Shown: positions 1-8,364 of the stretch, piece by piece | Position numbering within the stretch: position 1 is the stretch's first letter | Layout of the letters: each line of letters opens with the position of its first letter | Source of the DNA: Microbispora rosea subsp. aerata | GTDB lineage: Bacteria > Actinomycetota > Actinomycetes > Streptosporangiales > Streptosporangiaceae | DNA: 64,000 nt | Assembly: GCF_014647835.1 (NCBI RefSeq) | Contig: NZ_BMPY01000016.1 | Coordinates: 94,873-158,872, forward strand | Direction: 5' to 3' | The notes under the pieces: model-generated | The model's database searches: none | Seen by the model: the letters and a program-made list of their open reading frames with translations, nothing else | Told to the model about the DNA's origin: nothing | Translations under genes and position numbers: made by a program

Positions 1-237
1 TGTGCACTGTCGGATCTCCATCTTCCGGTGGGGGTTCCGGGCCAGATGGGAGCGCTCCCTGAGGTTGCTGCGATCGTAGCTGACACACCACAGTCGGCAA
101 CTCTGACATGTCAAGTCCGGAGTCGGGCGCGGGCCGGCCCGTCCCGGCGCGGCCCCGGGATCACCGCCCCGACCTGCGCGTTCGCCCCGCGTGGAAGCCG
201 GCGGCGGGCACCCCCTATGCCGTGTACCTTTCAAACC

Positions 238-1176
238 TCAGTCAGGGCCGCGAGGGGCCTGCTCCGACTTGGCCAGGAACGGCGAGCGGCCGAGGATGAC
301 GATGCCCGCCACGAGCGCCACGAGCCCGCCGACCTCGCCGGCCAGGGCGGGCGGGTCGACCCGCAGCCGCTCACCGAAGATCACCACTCCCAGGACGATG
401 CCGACGATCGGCTCGGCGGCGGTGGTGGCGGGCAGCGAGACCCGCAGCGGCGCGGCGTCGAACGCGCTCTGGTTGAGCAGGATCCCGGTCGCGGCGATCA
501 CGGGCAGCAGGTAAGGCTGCCATGAGGTGAACAGCGCCGCCGGTCCGTGCGCGAGCGTCAGCAAAGAGCCGCGGGTCAGCGCGTCCTGGAGGCCGTAGAG
601 CGCCCCCGCCGCGGCGGCGAGCAGCATGGCCTTGGTCTGCAGGGACGTCCGCAGCGCCACCGCGACCATGCTCGCGGCCACCCCCGCCACGCTCAGCACG
701 GCGAGCCACAGCAGGGACTGCGACGCCGGCATCCCGCCCCCGTGCGGACGGCCGGCCAGGAGGAAGGCGGCGACGCCCCCGCTGACCAGCACCGCCCCCA
801 GCCACTCCGCCGCGCCCAGGCGCTCCTGGTAGAACAGCGCCGCCGCGGCGAGGGCGAAGATGAGGTTGGTCGCCAGGAGCGGCTCCATGGTCGCCACGTC
901 GGCGCGCCGCAGGGCCAGCGCGCCGAGGAGCTGCCCGCCGATCATCGCGGCGATGCCGGCCAGCCACACCGGCTTGCGCGCCAGGTCGAACAGCAGGCGC
1001 ACGTGCAGCATCTCGCCCAGCGGTTCCGCGTACGCGACGTGCTGCTGCGCGACCCAGCCGAGCCCGAGGAGAGCCGCGGCGGCGAGACCGAGGACCACCG
1101 TGAGGGTCACGGTCCCGCGCCGCCCGCCGGAGCCCTCCGTGTCATGGCCGGTCGCTCCTCTCGGTGGCCGGGTCAC
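238..1176 (-). CDS. DMT (EamA-like) family membrane transporter
   Basis: A 312-residue integral membrane protein of the drug/metabolite transporter superfamily. About ten hydrophobic segments fall into two similar halves, as in EamA proteins, and the C-terminal half has the typical short helices (for example TTAAEPIVGIVLG) followed by FGERL. Proteins of this type export or import small metabolites across the cytoplasmic membrane; the substrate cannot be read from the sequence. The GTG at 1176 gives a hydrophilic 22-residue leader; an in-frame GTG at 1110 would start directly before the first membrane helix and is an alternative. The gene is divergent from the TetR gene and shares its operator-containing intergenic region, so it may be a target of that regulator (inference). 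Confidence 0.85.
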   Translation of the reverse strand: MTRPPRGATGHDTEGSGGRRGTVTLTVVLGLAAAALLGLGWVAQQHVAYAEPLGEMLHVRLLFDLARKPVWLAGIAAMIGGQLLGALALRRADVATMEPLLATNLIFALAAAALFYQERLGAAEWLGAVLVSGGVAAFLLAGRPHGGGMPASQSLLWLAVLSVAGVAASMVAVALRTSLQTKAMLLAAAAGALYGLQDALTRGSLLTLAHGPAALFTSWQPYLLPVIAATGILLNQSAFDAAPLRVSLPATTAAEPIVGIVLGVVIFGERLRVDPPALAGEVGGLVALVAGIVILGRSPFLAKSEQAPRGPD

Positions 1177-1245
1177 CCATGTACTCGCCCATCCCCCGCT
1201 ACGACGGCCTCATGTCCGGTGGTATCGTTTTGGGCAGTCGTCCAA

Positions 1246-1268
1246 GTCAATTGACCAAGTCGATTGAC
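1246..1268. promoter_or_regulatory. Tandem palindromic operator for the adjacent TetR regulator
   Basis: GTCAATTGAC (1246-1255) is a perfect 10-bp palindrome. GTCGATTGAC (1259-1268) is the same box with one change, 13 bp further on. The pair sits 37 bp before the TetR start codon and between divergent genes, the usual place for an autoregulatory TetR operator. Assignment to this regulator is inferred from position. Confidence 0.6.
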
Positions 1269-1304
1269 CAGGTCGGTCGTACGAGAAGTGAACGGAGCGC
1301 GGGG

Positions 1305-1898
1305 ATGGCGGAGGCGTCCGCGGATCGGGGCAGGACCACGCGGCAACGGCTGCTCGCCGCGGCGGCGGCCCTGATCGCCGAGGCCGGGTGGGGCGGCGTC
1401 AGCACCCGGATGGTGGCCGAGCGGGCCGGGGTCGCCCCCGGGGTCGTGCACTACCACTTCGCGTCGCTGCCCGACCTGCTGATCACGGCCTCAACCGAGG
1501 TCGCGCGCGCGATGCTGGAGGAGTTCACCGCGCGGCTGGCGGAGCAGCCCGACGCCGAGACCGGCGTCGAGTGGCTGCTGGGCGAGCTGTCCCGCTACAC
1601 GGGAAACGACCCCGCCTCGCTGCTGCTCGTCGAGATGTACCTGGCCGCCGCCCGGCTGCCCGAGCTCCGCGACCGGCTGCACGAGATCGTCGCCGGATCC
1701 CGCGCCAAGGTCGCCGCGTGGCTGCGGGATCGCGGCCACGCCGGTGACGCCGACGCCGTCGCGGCGGTCCTGGTCGCGGTGGTGGACGGCCTCATGCTGC
1801 ACCGCGGGCTCGACCCCGCTCTCGACTTCACCGCTCTGGCCGGGCCGCTGCGGGCGATGGCGCGTACGGACGGACACAAGGAGGGCAGTGGACCATGA
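1305..1898 (+). CDS. TetR/AcrR family transcriptional regulator
   Basis: A 197-residue repressor-type DNA-binding protein. Residues 10-60 form the TetR helix-turn-helix (TRQRLLAAAAALIAEAGWGG, then TRMVAERAGVAPGVVHYHF), followed by a helical ligand-binding half. I chose the ATG at 1305 because the TetR domain begins right after it; the frame stays open upstream but runs through the operator. Its stop codon overlaps the ATG of the monooxygenase gene (ATGA), so the two are co-translated. It probably represses itself, the monooxygenase and possibly the divergent transporter until a small ligand binds; the ligand is unknown. Confidence 0.88.
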   Translation: MAEASADRGRTTRQRLLAAAAALIAEAGWGGVSTRMVAERAGVAPGVVHYHFASLPDLLITASTEVARAMLEEFTARLAEQPDAETGVEWLLGELSRYTGNDPASLLLVEMYLAAARLPELRDRLHEIVAGSRAKVAAWLRDRGHAGDADAVAAVLVAVVDGLMLHRGLDPALDFTALAGPLRAMARTDGHKEGSGP

Positions 1899-3046
1899 AG
1901 GCGGTCGTCTGCGGCGCCGGGATAGCCGGCACGGCCCTGGCCTGGCACCTGGAGCGCGCCGGCTGGGACGTCGAACTGGTCGAGCGCGCCCCGGCGTTCC
2001 GCGAGGGCGGCTACATGATCGACTTCTATGGCCCGGGGCTGGAGGCGGCCGGGCGGATGGGGCTGCGCCCCCGGATCGAGGAGGTCCGCCGCCCGGTCCA
2101 CGAGATCGGCTACGTCGACGGCTCCGGACGGCAGACCAGCCGTCTCGCCGTCAAGGCTGCGTTCGCCGAAGTGGTCAGCCTGCTGCGAGGCGACCTCGCC
2201 CGCGTGCTCGCCGAGCAGGTGCGCGCGCCGGTGCGGTACGGCACGACGGTCGCGGCCGTCCGGCAGGACGACGGGGGCGTGGAGGTGGAGCTCACCGACG
2301 GCACCCGGCACGAGGCGGACCTGCTGGTCGGCGCCGACGGCGTGCACTCGCGGGTCAGGGAGCTGGTCTTCGGTCCCGAGGAGCGCTTCGTCCGCTATCT
2401 CGGCCACCACGTCGCCGCGTATGTGGTCGAGGACGAGGACCTCAGCCGGCGGGTCGGCCCGCGCTACCGGATGCTGACCGTGCCGCATCTCATGGCCGGC
2501 GCCTACGCGGTGGGCGAAAGCCGGCTCGCGCTGCTGTTCCTGCGCCGCGAGCCCGACCCCGCCGTTCCCGCCGATCCGGCCGCCTCGCTGCGCGAGCACT
2601 TCGAGCGCCTCGGCTGGATCCTGCCCGAGGTGCTCGGCCGCTGCCCGCGGCCGCCGGAGCTGTACTACGACCAGGTCACCCAGGTCGAGGCCCCCCGGTG
2701 GAGCAGCGGCCGGGTGGTCCTGCTCGGCGACGCCTGCCAGGCGGTCTCCCTGTTCGCCGGGCACGGCGCGTCCCTCGCGGTGGCCGCGGCGTGGGTGCTC
2801 GCCGGCGAGCTGCGCGCGGTCTCCTCCGGCGACCCGGCCCCCGCCCTCGACCGGTACGCGGCGCGCATGCGGCCGGTCGTCGCCGAGGTCCAGGCGTTCG
2901 GCCGCCGTTTCCTCCCCTGGATGGCGCCGTCCAGCCGCCTGCGCATCACGGCCCGCGACCTGCTGATCCGGCTGGCCTCCCTCCCCGGGGCCGACCGGCT
3001 CTTCATGAACAACCTCAGCCCCGGCGGGCACCGCCTGATCAAATGA
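1895..3046 (+). CDS. FAD-dependent monooxygenase (aromatic hydroxylase type)
   Basis: A 383-residue single-component flavoprotein hydroxylase of the PHBH/TetX-like group. The Rossmann dinucleotide motif is at the extreme N-terminus (CGAGIAGTALAWHLERAG, ending in a binding acid at VELVER), a DG-type motif is in the middle (LLVGADGVHSRVRE), and the FAD ribityl-binding GD motif is near residue 275 (LLGDACQAVSLFAGHG). Such enzymes insert one oxygen atom into an aromatic or polyketide-like substrate using NAD(P)H. The four-base ATGA overlap with the TetR gene and the shared promoter suggest an inducible detoxification or resistance pair, like tetracycline- or rifampicin-modifying oxygenases. The substrate is inference only. 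Confidence 0.87.
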   Translation: MKAVVCGAGIAGTALAWHLERAGWDVELVERAPAFREGGYMIDFYGPGLEAAGRMGLRPRIEEVRRPVHEIGYVDGSGRQTSRLAVKAAFAEVVSLLRGDLARVLAEQVRAPVRYGTTVAAVRQDDGGVEVELTDGTRHEADLLVGADGVHSRVRELVFGPEERFVRYLGHHVAAYVVEDEDLSRRVGPRYRMLTVPHLMAGAYAVGESRLALLFLRREPDPAVPADPAASLREHFERLGWILPEVLGRCPRPPELYYDQVTQVEAPRWSSGRVVLLGDACQAVSLFAGHGASLAVAAAWVLAGELRAVSSGDPAPALDRYAARMRPVVAEVQAFGRRFLPWMAPSSRLRITARDLLIRLASLPGADRLFMNNLSPGGHRLIK

Positions 3047-3096
3047 CGCACCGGCCGGATGCACGCAGCGTGACACGCCGGTAACCGCGTTTTATT

Positions 3097-3114
3097 CCGG
3101 ATGCCGTGATCCGG
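3097..3114 (+). terminator. Possible weak terminator after the monooxygenase gene
   Basis: CCGGAT (3097-3102) pairs with ATCCGG (3109-3114) over a six-base loop, flanked by T-rich and A-rich bases, 50 bp beyond the monooxygenase stop. The stem is short, so it may be weak. Confidence 0.35.
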
Positions 3115-3188
3115 TAATAGGTGCGGGCTGAAGTGGCGTCATGGGATCGGCGGCACGGACCACCACACCGCGGATCGCCGGGGCGCAC

Positions 3189-3345
3189 TACCCGGTCGCG
3201 GTCGGCGGCGGCCATCCGACGCACTGGCGGGGCGTGACGAGCTGTCCCGGGCTGTACTTCCTCGGGCCGGTTCGCGGCGGTGGGCCGGGACGCCGGGTTC
3301 CCGGCCGCCCGCATCGAGGCGTCCCGCCGGCTCGCCGACGTCCGC
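3189..3345 (+). pseudogene. Remnant of a flavin-dependent oxidoreductase C-terminus
   Basis: One frame reads YPVAV, then RGVTSCPGLYFLG (to about 3270). In a different frame from 3280 the sequence continues VGRDAGFPAARIEA. In intact NAD(P)/FAD-dependent oxidoreductases of the FMO/MSMEG_0569 type, a 'RGVTs-PGLYFLGL' segment is followed about 20 residues later by 'G-xDA-xLAxxI'. Here both pieces survive but are out of frame, and no N-terminal part exists, so this is the decayed 3' end of such a gene. It lies directly upstream of a glycosyltransferase resembling the MSMEG_0565 family, which in intact Nit1C clusters neighbours an MSMEG_0569 flavoprotein. That supports the assignment but is inference. 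The rest of 3047-3526 holds no other recognisable gene. Confidence 0.55.
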
Positions 3346-3526
3346 GGCGCGCTGACCGGCGCGTGCCGGCCAACCAGGCGGGCACGTTCGGATCGTCGCG
3401 CTTCGCCTGCAGCGCCGAGGTCGTGGACCCTGGCGGGGAGATCGTGTCGGCGACGGACGCGGTGCCCGGCGGATTCCCCGTAACCGACGCGAGCGCAGGC
3501 CGGCCGTCTACCGGGGAGGTGGATGA

Positions 3527-4627
3527 GTGAGGATCGCGCTGCTCAGCTACTCGACCAAGCCCCGCGGCGGGGTCGTGCACACCCTCGCCCTCGCCGAGGC
3601 GCTCGCGGCGGCGGGACAGCACGTCACGGTGTGGACGCTCGGCCGTGGCGGCGACACGGGGTTCTTCCGCCCGGTCGACTCGGCCGTACGGCTGCGCGTC
3701 GTGCCGTTTCCCGGCATCCCCGGAGAGGGCGTCGGCCTGCGGGTGCTGCGGTCGATCACAGTACTGCGCGGGGCGTTCGCCCCCGAGGCCGCGTCGTACG
3801 ACGTCGTGCACGCCCAGGACTGCGTCAGCGCCAACGCGGCCGGCCGGTGCGTGCGGACGGTCCACCACCTGGACCACTTCACCACCCCGGAACTCGCCGC
3901 CTGTCACGAGCGCGCCATCGTCACGCCGTACGCGCACGTCTGCGTGTCGGAGGCGGTGGCGGCCGAGCTTTCGGCCGGGTGGGGCGTCACGGCGACGGTG
4001 ATCCCCAACGGCGTGGCGTACGAGCGTTTCGCCTCGGCCGATCCGGTCGCCACCCGGATGTGGCGCCGGCGGTTCGGGACCTACGTCCTGACGGTCGGCG
4101 GCGTCGAGCCGCGCAAGGGCTCGCTCGATTTGCTGGAGGCGTACGCGCTGCTGCGGGAGGCGCGCCCGGACGTCCGGCTGGTGATCGCCGGAGGCGAGAC
4201 GCCGTTCGGCTACCGCGACTACCGCGCGCGGTGGGAGGCGCGGGCGGCGGAGCTCGGCGTCGAGCCGATCGTGCTCGGCCCGGTCTCCGACGTGGACCTG
4301 CCGCCGCTCGTGGCGGGCGCCGCCGCCTTCGCCTTCCCGTCGACGCGGAAGGGCTCCGGCCTCGCCGCGATGGAGGCCCTCGCGGCGGGCGTCCCGGTGG
4401 TGATGCGCGACCTGCCGGCCCTGCGGGAGGTCTTCGGGTCCGCCGCGCGCTTCGCCGGCGACCCCGCCGGGCTCGCCGCCGAGCTGGCCCACGCCCTGGC
4501 CTGCCCCGACCCGGACAGGCGTACGGCGGGCCGGGAGCTGGCCGCGCGTCACACCTGGCAGGCCGCCGCCGAACGCCACATCGCCCTGTACGCGTCGCTC
4601 GCCGACGCCGGCGACGGCCGCCCGTGA
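3527..4627 (+). CDS. GT4-type glycosyltransferase (MSMEG_0565-like)
   Basis: A 366-residue GT-B fold glycosyltransferase. The N-terminus (MRIALLSYSTKPRGGVVHTL) and the overall pattern match the MSMEG_0565 family of actinobacterial Nit1C clusters. The donor-binding half has VGGVEPRKGSLDLLEAY (about residue 188) and LAAMEALAAGVPVV near residue 285. In the usual KEG-x-GL-x-x-ME motif the first Glu appears lost (RKGSGLAAME), so catalytic competence is uncertain. GTG at 3527 is chosen because a strong GGGGAGGTGG ribosome site lies seven bases before it. The stop overlaps the start of the HAD gene (GTGA). Neither the nitrilase, radical-SAM nor other Nit1C partners are present nearby, so it may be an orphan of a lost cluster. 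Confidence 0.8.
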   Translation: MRIALLSYSTKPRGGVVHTLALAEALAAAGQHVTVWTLGRGGDTGFFRPVDSAVRLRVVPFPGIPGEGVGLRVLRSITVLRGAFAPEAASYDVVHAQDCVSANAAGRCVRTVHHLDHFTTPELAACHERAIVTPYAHVCVSEAVAAELSAGWGVTATVIPNGVAYERFASADPVATRMWRRRFGTYVLTVGGVEPRKGSLDLLEAYALLREARPDVRLVIAGGETPFGYRDYRARWEARAAELGVEPIVLGPVSDVDLPPLVAGAAAFAFPSTRKGSGLAAMEALAAGVPVVMRDLPALREVFGSAARFAGDPAGLAAELAHALACPDPDRRTAGRELAARHTWQAAAERHIALYASLADAGDGRP

Positions 4628-5301
4628 CGTCGCCGGTTTCGTCCGGCGTCGAGGCCGCTGACTACGCTCGGATCGTGGGCGCGAGACCTTTCGCCTCCGT
4701 GCTGTGCGACTTCGACGGTGTCGTGAAATATCAGGATGTCGCGGAGCAGGCGGCGATCGAGCGGGCGTACGGCGTGGAGCCGGGGACGGTGGCGCGGGTG
4801 ACCGGCGAGTCGGCGCTGGCGATCCCCGCGCTGACCGGGCTGGTGACCCGCGAGGAGTGGCTGGCGTCGGCCGTTCCCGTCCTCGCCGGGCCGGTGGGCT
4901 CGGCCGCGCGGGCGCGCGCGTTGATCGCCGCGTGGGTGGCCGCCCGCACCTGGGCGGACCGGAAGGTGCTCGCGCTGCTCGCGCGGGCGCGCGCCCGCGT
5001 CCCCCTCGTGCTCGTCAGCAACGCCACCTCCGAGCTCGCCGCCCACCTGCGCGAGCTGGAGCTGCACGACGCCTTCGACCACGTCGTGAGCAGCTACGAG
5101 GTGGGGGTGGCCAAGCCCGACCCGCGGATCTTCGAGATCGCCGCCGGCCGCGCCGGAGTGCCGATGGAGCGCTGCCTGTTCGTCGACGACCGGCCGGAGA
5201 ACGTCAAGGCGGCCTCGGCCCTCGGTATGACCGCGCTGGTCTACCGCGCCCCGGCGGATCTGGAGGCGGCGCTGCTCCCGCTGCTGGAGGAGGCTTCGTG
5301 A
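4624..5301 (+). CDS. HAD family hydrolase (phosphatase/dehalogenase type)
   Basis: A haloacid-dehalogenase superfamily enzyme of 225 residues. Motif I is LCDFDGVV (Asp nucleophile), motif II is LVLVSNAT, motif III contains the Lys of VAKPDPRIFE, and motif IV is FVDDRPENV. The cap between motifs I and II is helical (C1 type). It probably dephosphorylates a small sugar or nucleotide phosphate; the substrate is unknown. The GTG at 4624 overlaps the glycosyltransferase stop (GTGA); an in-frame GTG at 4675 just before the catalytic fold is an alternative. The gene overlaps the next one by GTGA, so the three genes from 3527 form one transcription unit. Confidence 0.82.
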   Translation: MTSPVSSGVEAADYARIVGARPFASVLCDFDGVVKYQDVAEQAAIERAYGVEPGTVARVTGESALAIPALTGLVTREEWLASAVPVLAGPVGSAARARALIAAWVAARTWADRKVLALLARARARVPLVLVSNATSELAAHLRELELHDAFDHVVSSYEVGVAKPDPRIFEIAAGRAGVPMERCLFVDDRPENVKAASALGMTALVYRAPADLEAALLPLLEEAS

Positions 5302-5573
5302 CGACGGTGCGGCGGGTGCCGGCCTTCGTCGACCGGCCGCGCGAGCGGTTCGCGGAGGCCGCCGCGTTCTGGACCGCGGTGACCGGCACACATCTGTCTC
5401 CCCGCCGGGGCGACGACGGGGAGTTCACCACGTCGCTGCCCGGGTCGGGCGACGCCTGGGTGAAGCTTCAGGCGGTGCGTGACGGGGCGGCGCTGGATCG
5501 TCGTGCGCGACCCGGCCGGGGGACCTACCGCCTCACCGAGCGCGACCCGGAGGCCGGTGGGCTGCCCTCGTGA
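5298..5573 (+). pseudogene. VOC (glyoxalase-like) protein with central deletion
   Basis: The N-terminus (RVPAFVDRPRERFAEAAAFW, then TAVTGT) and the C-terminal tail (TYRLTERDPEAGGLPS) are those of an actinobacterial glyoxalase-like VOC protein. The reading frame is only 91 codons, well short of a full-length member. Just before the tail, the adjacent frame encodes RWIVVRDPAGG, which is what an intact protein should read there. So the middle has been deleted and the junction is out of register. It overlaps the HAD stop by GTGA, as an intact operon member would. The family's metal-binding residues in the missing part are absent, so it is very probably non-functional. Confidence 0.65.
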
Positions 5574-5603
5574 ACGACCAGGCGGCGTGATCAGACGGCG
5601 AGG

Positions 5604-6179
5604 TCAGGCGGCGGGGCGCAGGTGGCGCAGCGCGGTGGCGAGCCGCTCCAGCTCGGCGAGCATCGCGTCGGCGGCCGAGTTCATCACCTCGTTGGGCCGC
5701 AGGCGGCCCTCCTCGTCGAGGAACTGGGTGACGAAGGGGATGGAGACGGCCTCGAACAAGGGCACCATCTTCAGCGTGGTGACGACCTGCTTGAGCATCT
5801 GCACCGCCCGCGTGCCGGCCGCGATGCCGCCGTAGCTGACGAACCCGACCGGCTTGTACTGCCACTCGTGGTGCAGGTAGTCGAGCGCGTTCTTCAGCAC
5901 GGCGTTGAAGCCGTAGTTGTACTCCGGCGTGACGAACGCGAACGCGTCGCCGCGCTCGACGGTGGCGCTCCACTCCTTGGTGTGCTGGTGGACGTACTGC
6001 CGCAGCCGGGGATGGCTGGGCTCGTTCATGAACGGCAGGTTCACCTCGGCCAGGTCGACGAGCTCGACCTCGAAGGCGTCCTGGGCCACCGCGCGGTCGC
6101 GGAACCACTCCGCCACCGGCAGCCCGACCCGCCCGGGACGCGTGCTGGCGATGACGATCTGCAGAACTGGCTTCGCCAC
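5604..6179 (-). CDS. NADPH-dependent FMN reductase (flavodoxin-like)
   Basis: A 191-residue flavodoxin-fold reductase. The FMN phosphate loop follows the first strand (QIVIASTRPGRVG, residues 7-19), and the conserved TPEYNYGFNAVLKNALDYL stretch sits near residue 85, followed by the GFVSYGG strand-loop. These enzymes reduce free FMN or quinones with NAD(P)H. I start the gene at the GTG at 6179, because a GGGGGA ribosome site lies five bases upstream and the fold begins immediately; the open frame extends further upstream without any fold. An imperfect inverted repeat upstream may be a redox-regulator site. It is transcribed towards the VOC remnant. Confidence 0.87.
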   Translation of the reverse strand: MAKPVLQIVIASTRPGRVGLPVAEWFRDRAVAQDAFEVELVDLAEVNLPFMNEPSHPRLRQYVHQHTKEWSATVERGDAFAFVTPEYNYGFNAVLKNALDYLHHEWQYKPVGFVSYGGIAAGTRAVQMLKQVVTTLKMVPLFEAVSIPFVTQFLDEEGRLRPNEVMNSAADAMLAELERLATALRHLRPAA

Positions 6180-6194
6180 AATTCCCCCAAACGC

Positions 6195-6225
6195 ACAGTT
6201 ATGCGGATATAACACACGTAACAGT
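6195..6225. promoter_or_regulatory. Imperfect inverted repeat upstream of the FMN reductase
   Basis: ACAGTTATGCG (6195-6205) faces CACGTAACAGT (6215-6225), with 8 of 11 positions complementary across a nine-base spacer. The stretch is AT-richer than its surroundings and lies 15-45 bp before the GTG start. It may be a MarR/HxlR-type operator overlapping the promoter. Confidence 0.35.
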
Positions 6226-6601
6226 ACGCCGTGATCGATGAGAACAGCAGCCGGGGTGCGCGGCTTCCCGATCCCCGCAGCCGAGCCGCTCAGCAGCTCA
6301 CCCGGCAGGCCCCGTAGCGCTCGCCGCCGCATGCGCGCATGCCCACAGGACCGCGCCCAGCCCGTGAGCGCGGTCCTCATGGAGCCGCCCTGCGGCTTGC
6401 GAACAGCGTCTGCCACCGGATTCCGTACTGCCTCGCCGACCCATCGGCGATCCGGCCGGTTGAAACTCACGAGGCGATTACCGCCGGATACAGCGGCATG
6501 TCGGTGTCCCTCATACCCCGCGGCTCGCCCCGGTTGACACACCACACCCGGCCTTGAGACAGAAGACGACCCGTGTGGAAACCCGGCCCGGTGCGTGGAC
6601 G
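6226..6601. other. Intergenic stretch with no recognisable gene
   Basis: Between the FMN reductase promoter and the kinase terminator I find no reading frame with family resemblance and no strong repeat. Open frames here are short and arginine/proline-rich, as expected by chance in GC-rich DNA. Confidence 0.5.
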
Positions 6602-6647
6602 ACGGGGCCGGGTATCGCGAAGGCGTCTCACAGATACCCGGCCCCGT
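6602..6647 (-). terminator. Strong terminator of the Ser/Thr kinase gene
   Basis: A perfect 15-bp inverted repeat: 6602-6616 (ACGGGGCCGGGTATC) pairs with 6633-6647 across a 16-base loop. It lies 16 bp beyond the kinase stop on the minus strand. Confidence 0.8.
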
Positions 6648-6662
6648 ATGTCGAGAGGCGTC

Positions 6663-8180
6663 CTATCGGCCCACGCGGGCGGCGTTCACGAAGTCGATCA
6701 GCGGACCGTCGGCGAGCCTGCCGGTTCGGTGCGCCCGCCGTACTTTGACGATCAGCTCGCCGACGCGCCGCATCGCCTTGTCCGCCCTGCCCCGTCGGCC
6801 CCTGGACAGGTCCCTGGCCGTCTTCCTGATCGCGTCGTGGGCCTCGCGGGCCAGCTTCCGGTCGATGCCTCCCCGGCGCTCCTGCTCGCGTACGGCATGG
6901 TCGAAGGCGGCGAGCCACTCGTGGAAGCTCCGGTAGACGCGGCGCGCGGTCGGCCTGGGAGACGGTTTCGGCGACGGCCGCGGGGACGGCGTCCTGGACA
7001 GCCGGGGGCTCGGGCTCGCCGAGACCGTCCGCACCGCGACGGGCGACGTCGTGGCGCGGGTGGGCGTCGGCGACTGGGCCGCGACGGCCGACTCGGCCTG
7101 CCCGCCGCCGTCGGACAGCGCCGCCACGCCGATCGTGACCGCGGCCAGCCCCGCCACCGCGGCGCCCAGCCGGATCATCGTGCGCCGCTCGCGTGACGAC
7201 CCCGCGGTACGGCCGGACGGGACGGCCGGCGGCGGAGCGTCGAGCAGCGCCGTGTCGCCCGCACGCGCGCCACCCGCGTGAAGCGGGGGTGGTGTCACCG
7301 TCTCCCACGCGGGCATCCCGGTCTCGGGCGCCGGCGTTCGGGCCTCCCGCCCGGCCGCCGCTCCCGGGGAGAGAGCGACGGCCGCCAGCACCCGGCGCGC
7401 GACCTCCGCGTCAGCGGGCCTGGCCGCCGGGTCCTTCGCCAGCAACGCCATGATCAGGCGCTCCAGCTCGGCCGGAATGTCGGGCCGGTGCCGGCTGGGC
7501 GGCACCGGAGCCTGGTGCATGTGCTGATACACCAGCTCGGGGGCCGACCCGGTGAACGGCGGGTGCCCGCACAGCAGCTCGTAGCAGACGCAGCCCAGCG
7601 CGTACAGATCACAGGCGGGCCCGCCGCCGCTGCCGTCGATCTGCTCGGGCGCCAGGTAGGCGGCGGTGCCGACGACCGTGCCCACCATCGTGAGCCGCGC
7701 CGCCTCGGTCGCCATCTGGGCGACGCCGAAGTCGACCACCTTGAGCACGCCGCTCGCGGTGAGGTGCAGGTTCGCGGGTTTGACGTCCCGGTGCACGACC
7801 CCCGCGCGGTGCGCGGCGTACAGCCCCGCGGCGGCCTGGCTCATGAGGTCGCACGCCTCGGCCACGCCGTACCGGCCCCGGTCGAGCAGCTCGGCGGCCA
7901 GGCTGCGGCCGGTGAGCAGCTCCATCACCAGGTAGGGCCGCGCGTCCTGCTCCCCCACGTCGAGCACGGTCACCACGTTCGGGTGGACGACGCGGGCGGC
8001 GGCGCGGGCCTCGCGGGCGAATCGCTCCCGCGAGGCGAGCCCGGCGACCTGCGGAGCGAGGATCTTCACCGCCACGGGGCGGTGCGCCCGCAGGTCCCGG
8101 CCTCGCCAGACCTCTCCCATCCCGCCCTGGCCGATCAGCTCCTCCAGCTCGTAACGACCGCCGAGCGTGGACGGCACCAC
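6663..8180 (-). CDS. Membrane-anchored eukaryotic-type Ser/Thr protein kinase
   Basis: A Hanks-type kinase of about 505 residues. The N-lobe has the glycine loop (LIGQGGMGEVWRG) and Lys in VAVKIL. The catalytic loop is HRDVKPANL and the metal motif VDFGVAQM, followed by GTAAYLAPEQ of the activation segment. After the kinase domain (about residues 1-265) come a Pro-rich linker, one membrane helix (about residues 325-345), a Pro/Ser/Arg tract and a helical basic C-terminus of about 100 residues in place of PASTA repeats. The GTG at 8180 is preferred because GGGGAGG lies eight bases upstream; an ATG at 8213 is the alternative. It probably phosphorylates cytoplasmic targets in response to an external or envelope signal; substrates are unknown. 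Confidence 0.87.
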   Translation of the reverse strand: MVPSTLGGRYELEELIGQGGMGEVWRGRDLRAHRPVAVKILAPQVAGLASRERFAREARAAARVVHPNVVTVLDVGEQDARPYLVMELLTGRSLAAELLDRGRYGVAEACDLMSQAAAGLYAAHRAGVVHRDVKPANLHLTASGVLKVVDFGVAQMATEAARLTMVGTVVGTAAYLAPEQIDGSGGGPACDLYALGCVCYELLCGHPPFTGSAPELVYQHMHQAPVPPSRHRPDIPAELERLIMALLAKDPAARPADAEVARRVLAAVALSPGAAAGREARTPAPETGMPAWETVTPPPLHAGGARAGDTALLDAPPPAVPSGRTAGSSRERRTMIRLGAAVAGLAAVTIGVAALSDGGGQAESAVAAQSPTPTRATTSPVAVRTVSASPSPRLSRTPSPRPSPKPSPRPTARRVYRSFHEWLAAFDHAVREQERRGGIDRKLAREAHDAIRKTARDLSRGRRGRADKAMRRVGELIVKVRRAHRTGRLADGPLIDFVNAARVGR

Positions 8181-8364
8181 GTCCCGCACCTCCCCATCGC
8201 GACCCGTGCCCATGATCGGGAGCCAACCTATCCTCTCGGGCACCCGGGGCGAGAACGGCCGGATCGGCGGGGACTCCTTCCGGCGGCTGATCGGACGCAC
8301 GGGATCGGCGGGAGGGGCAGGACGCGGTGTGGTGGCGTGCCGGGCCCGGCCACCGGCTCGGCCG

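Noticed and set aside
6238-6537. Open frame upstream of the FMN reductase as a gene
   Set aside because: No ribosome site, no family resemblance, Arg/Pro-rich composition typical of chance frames.
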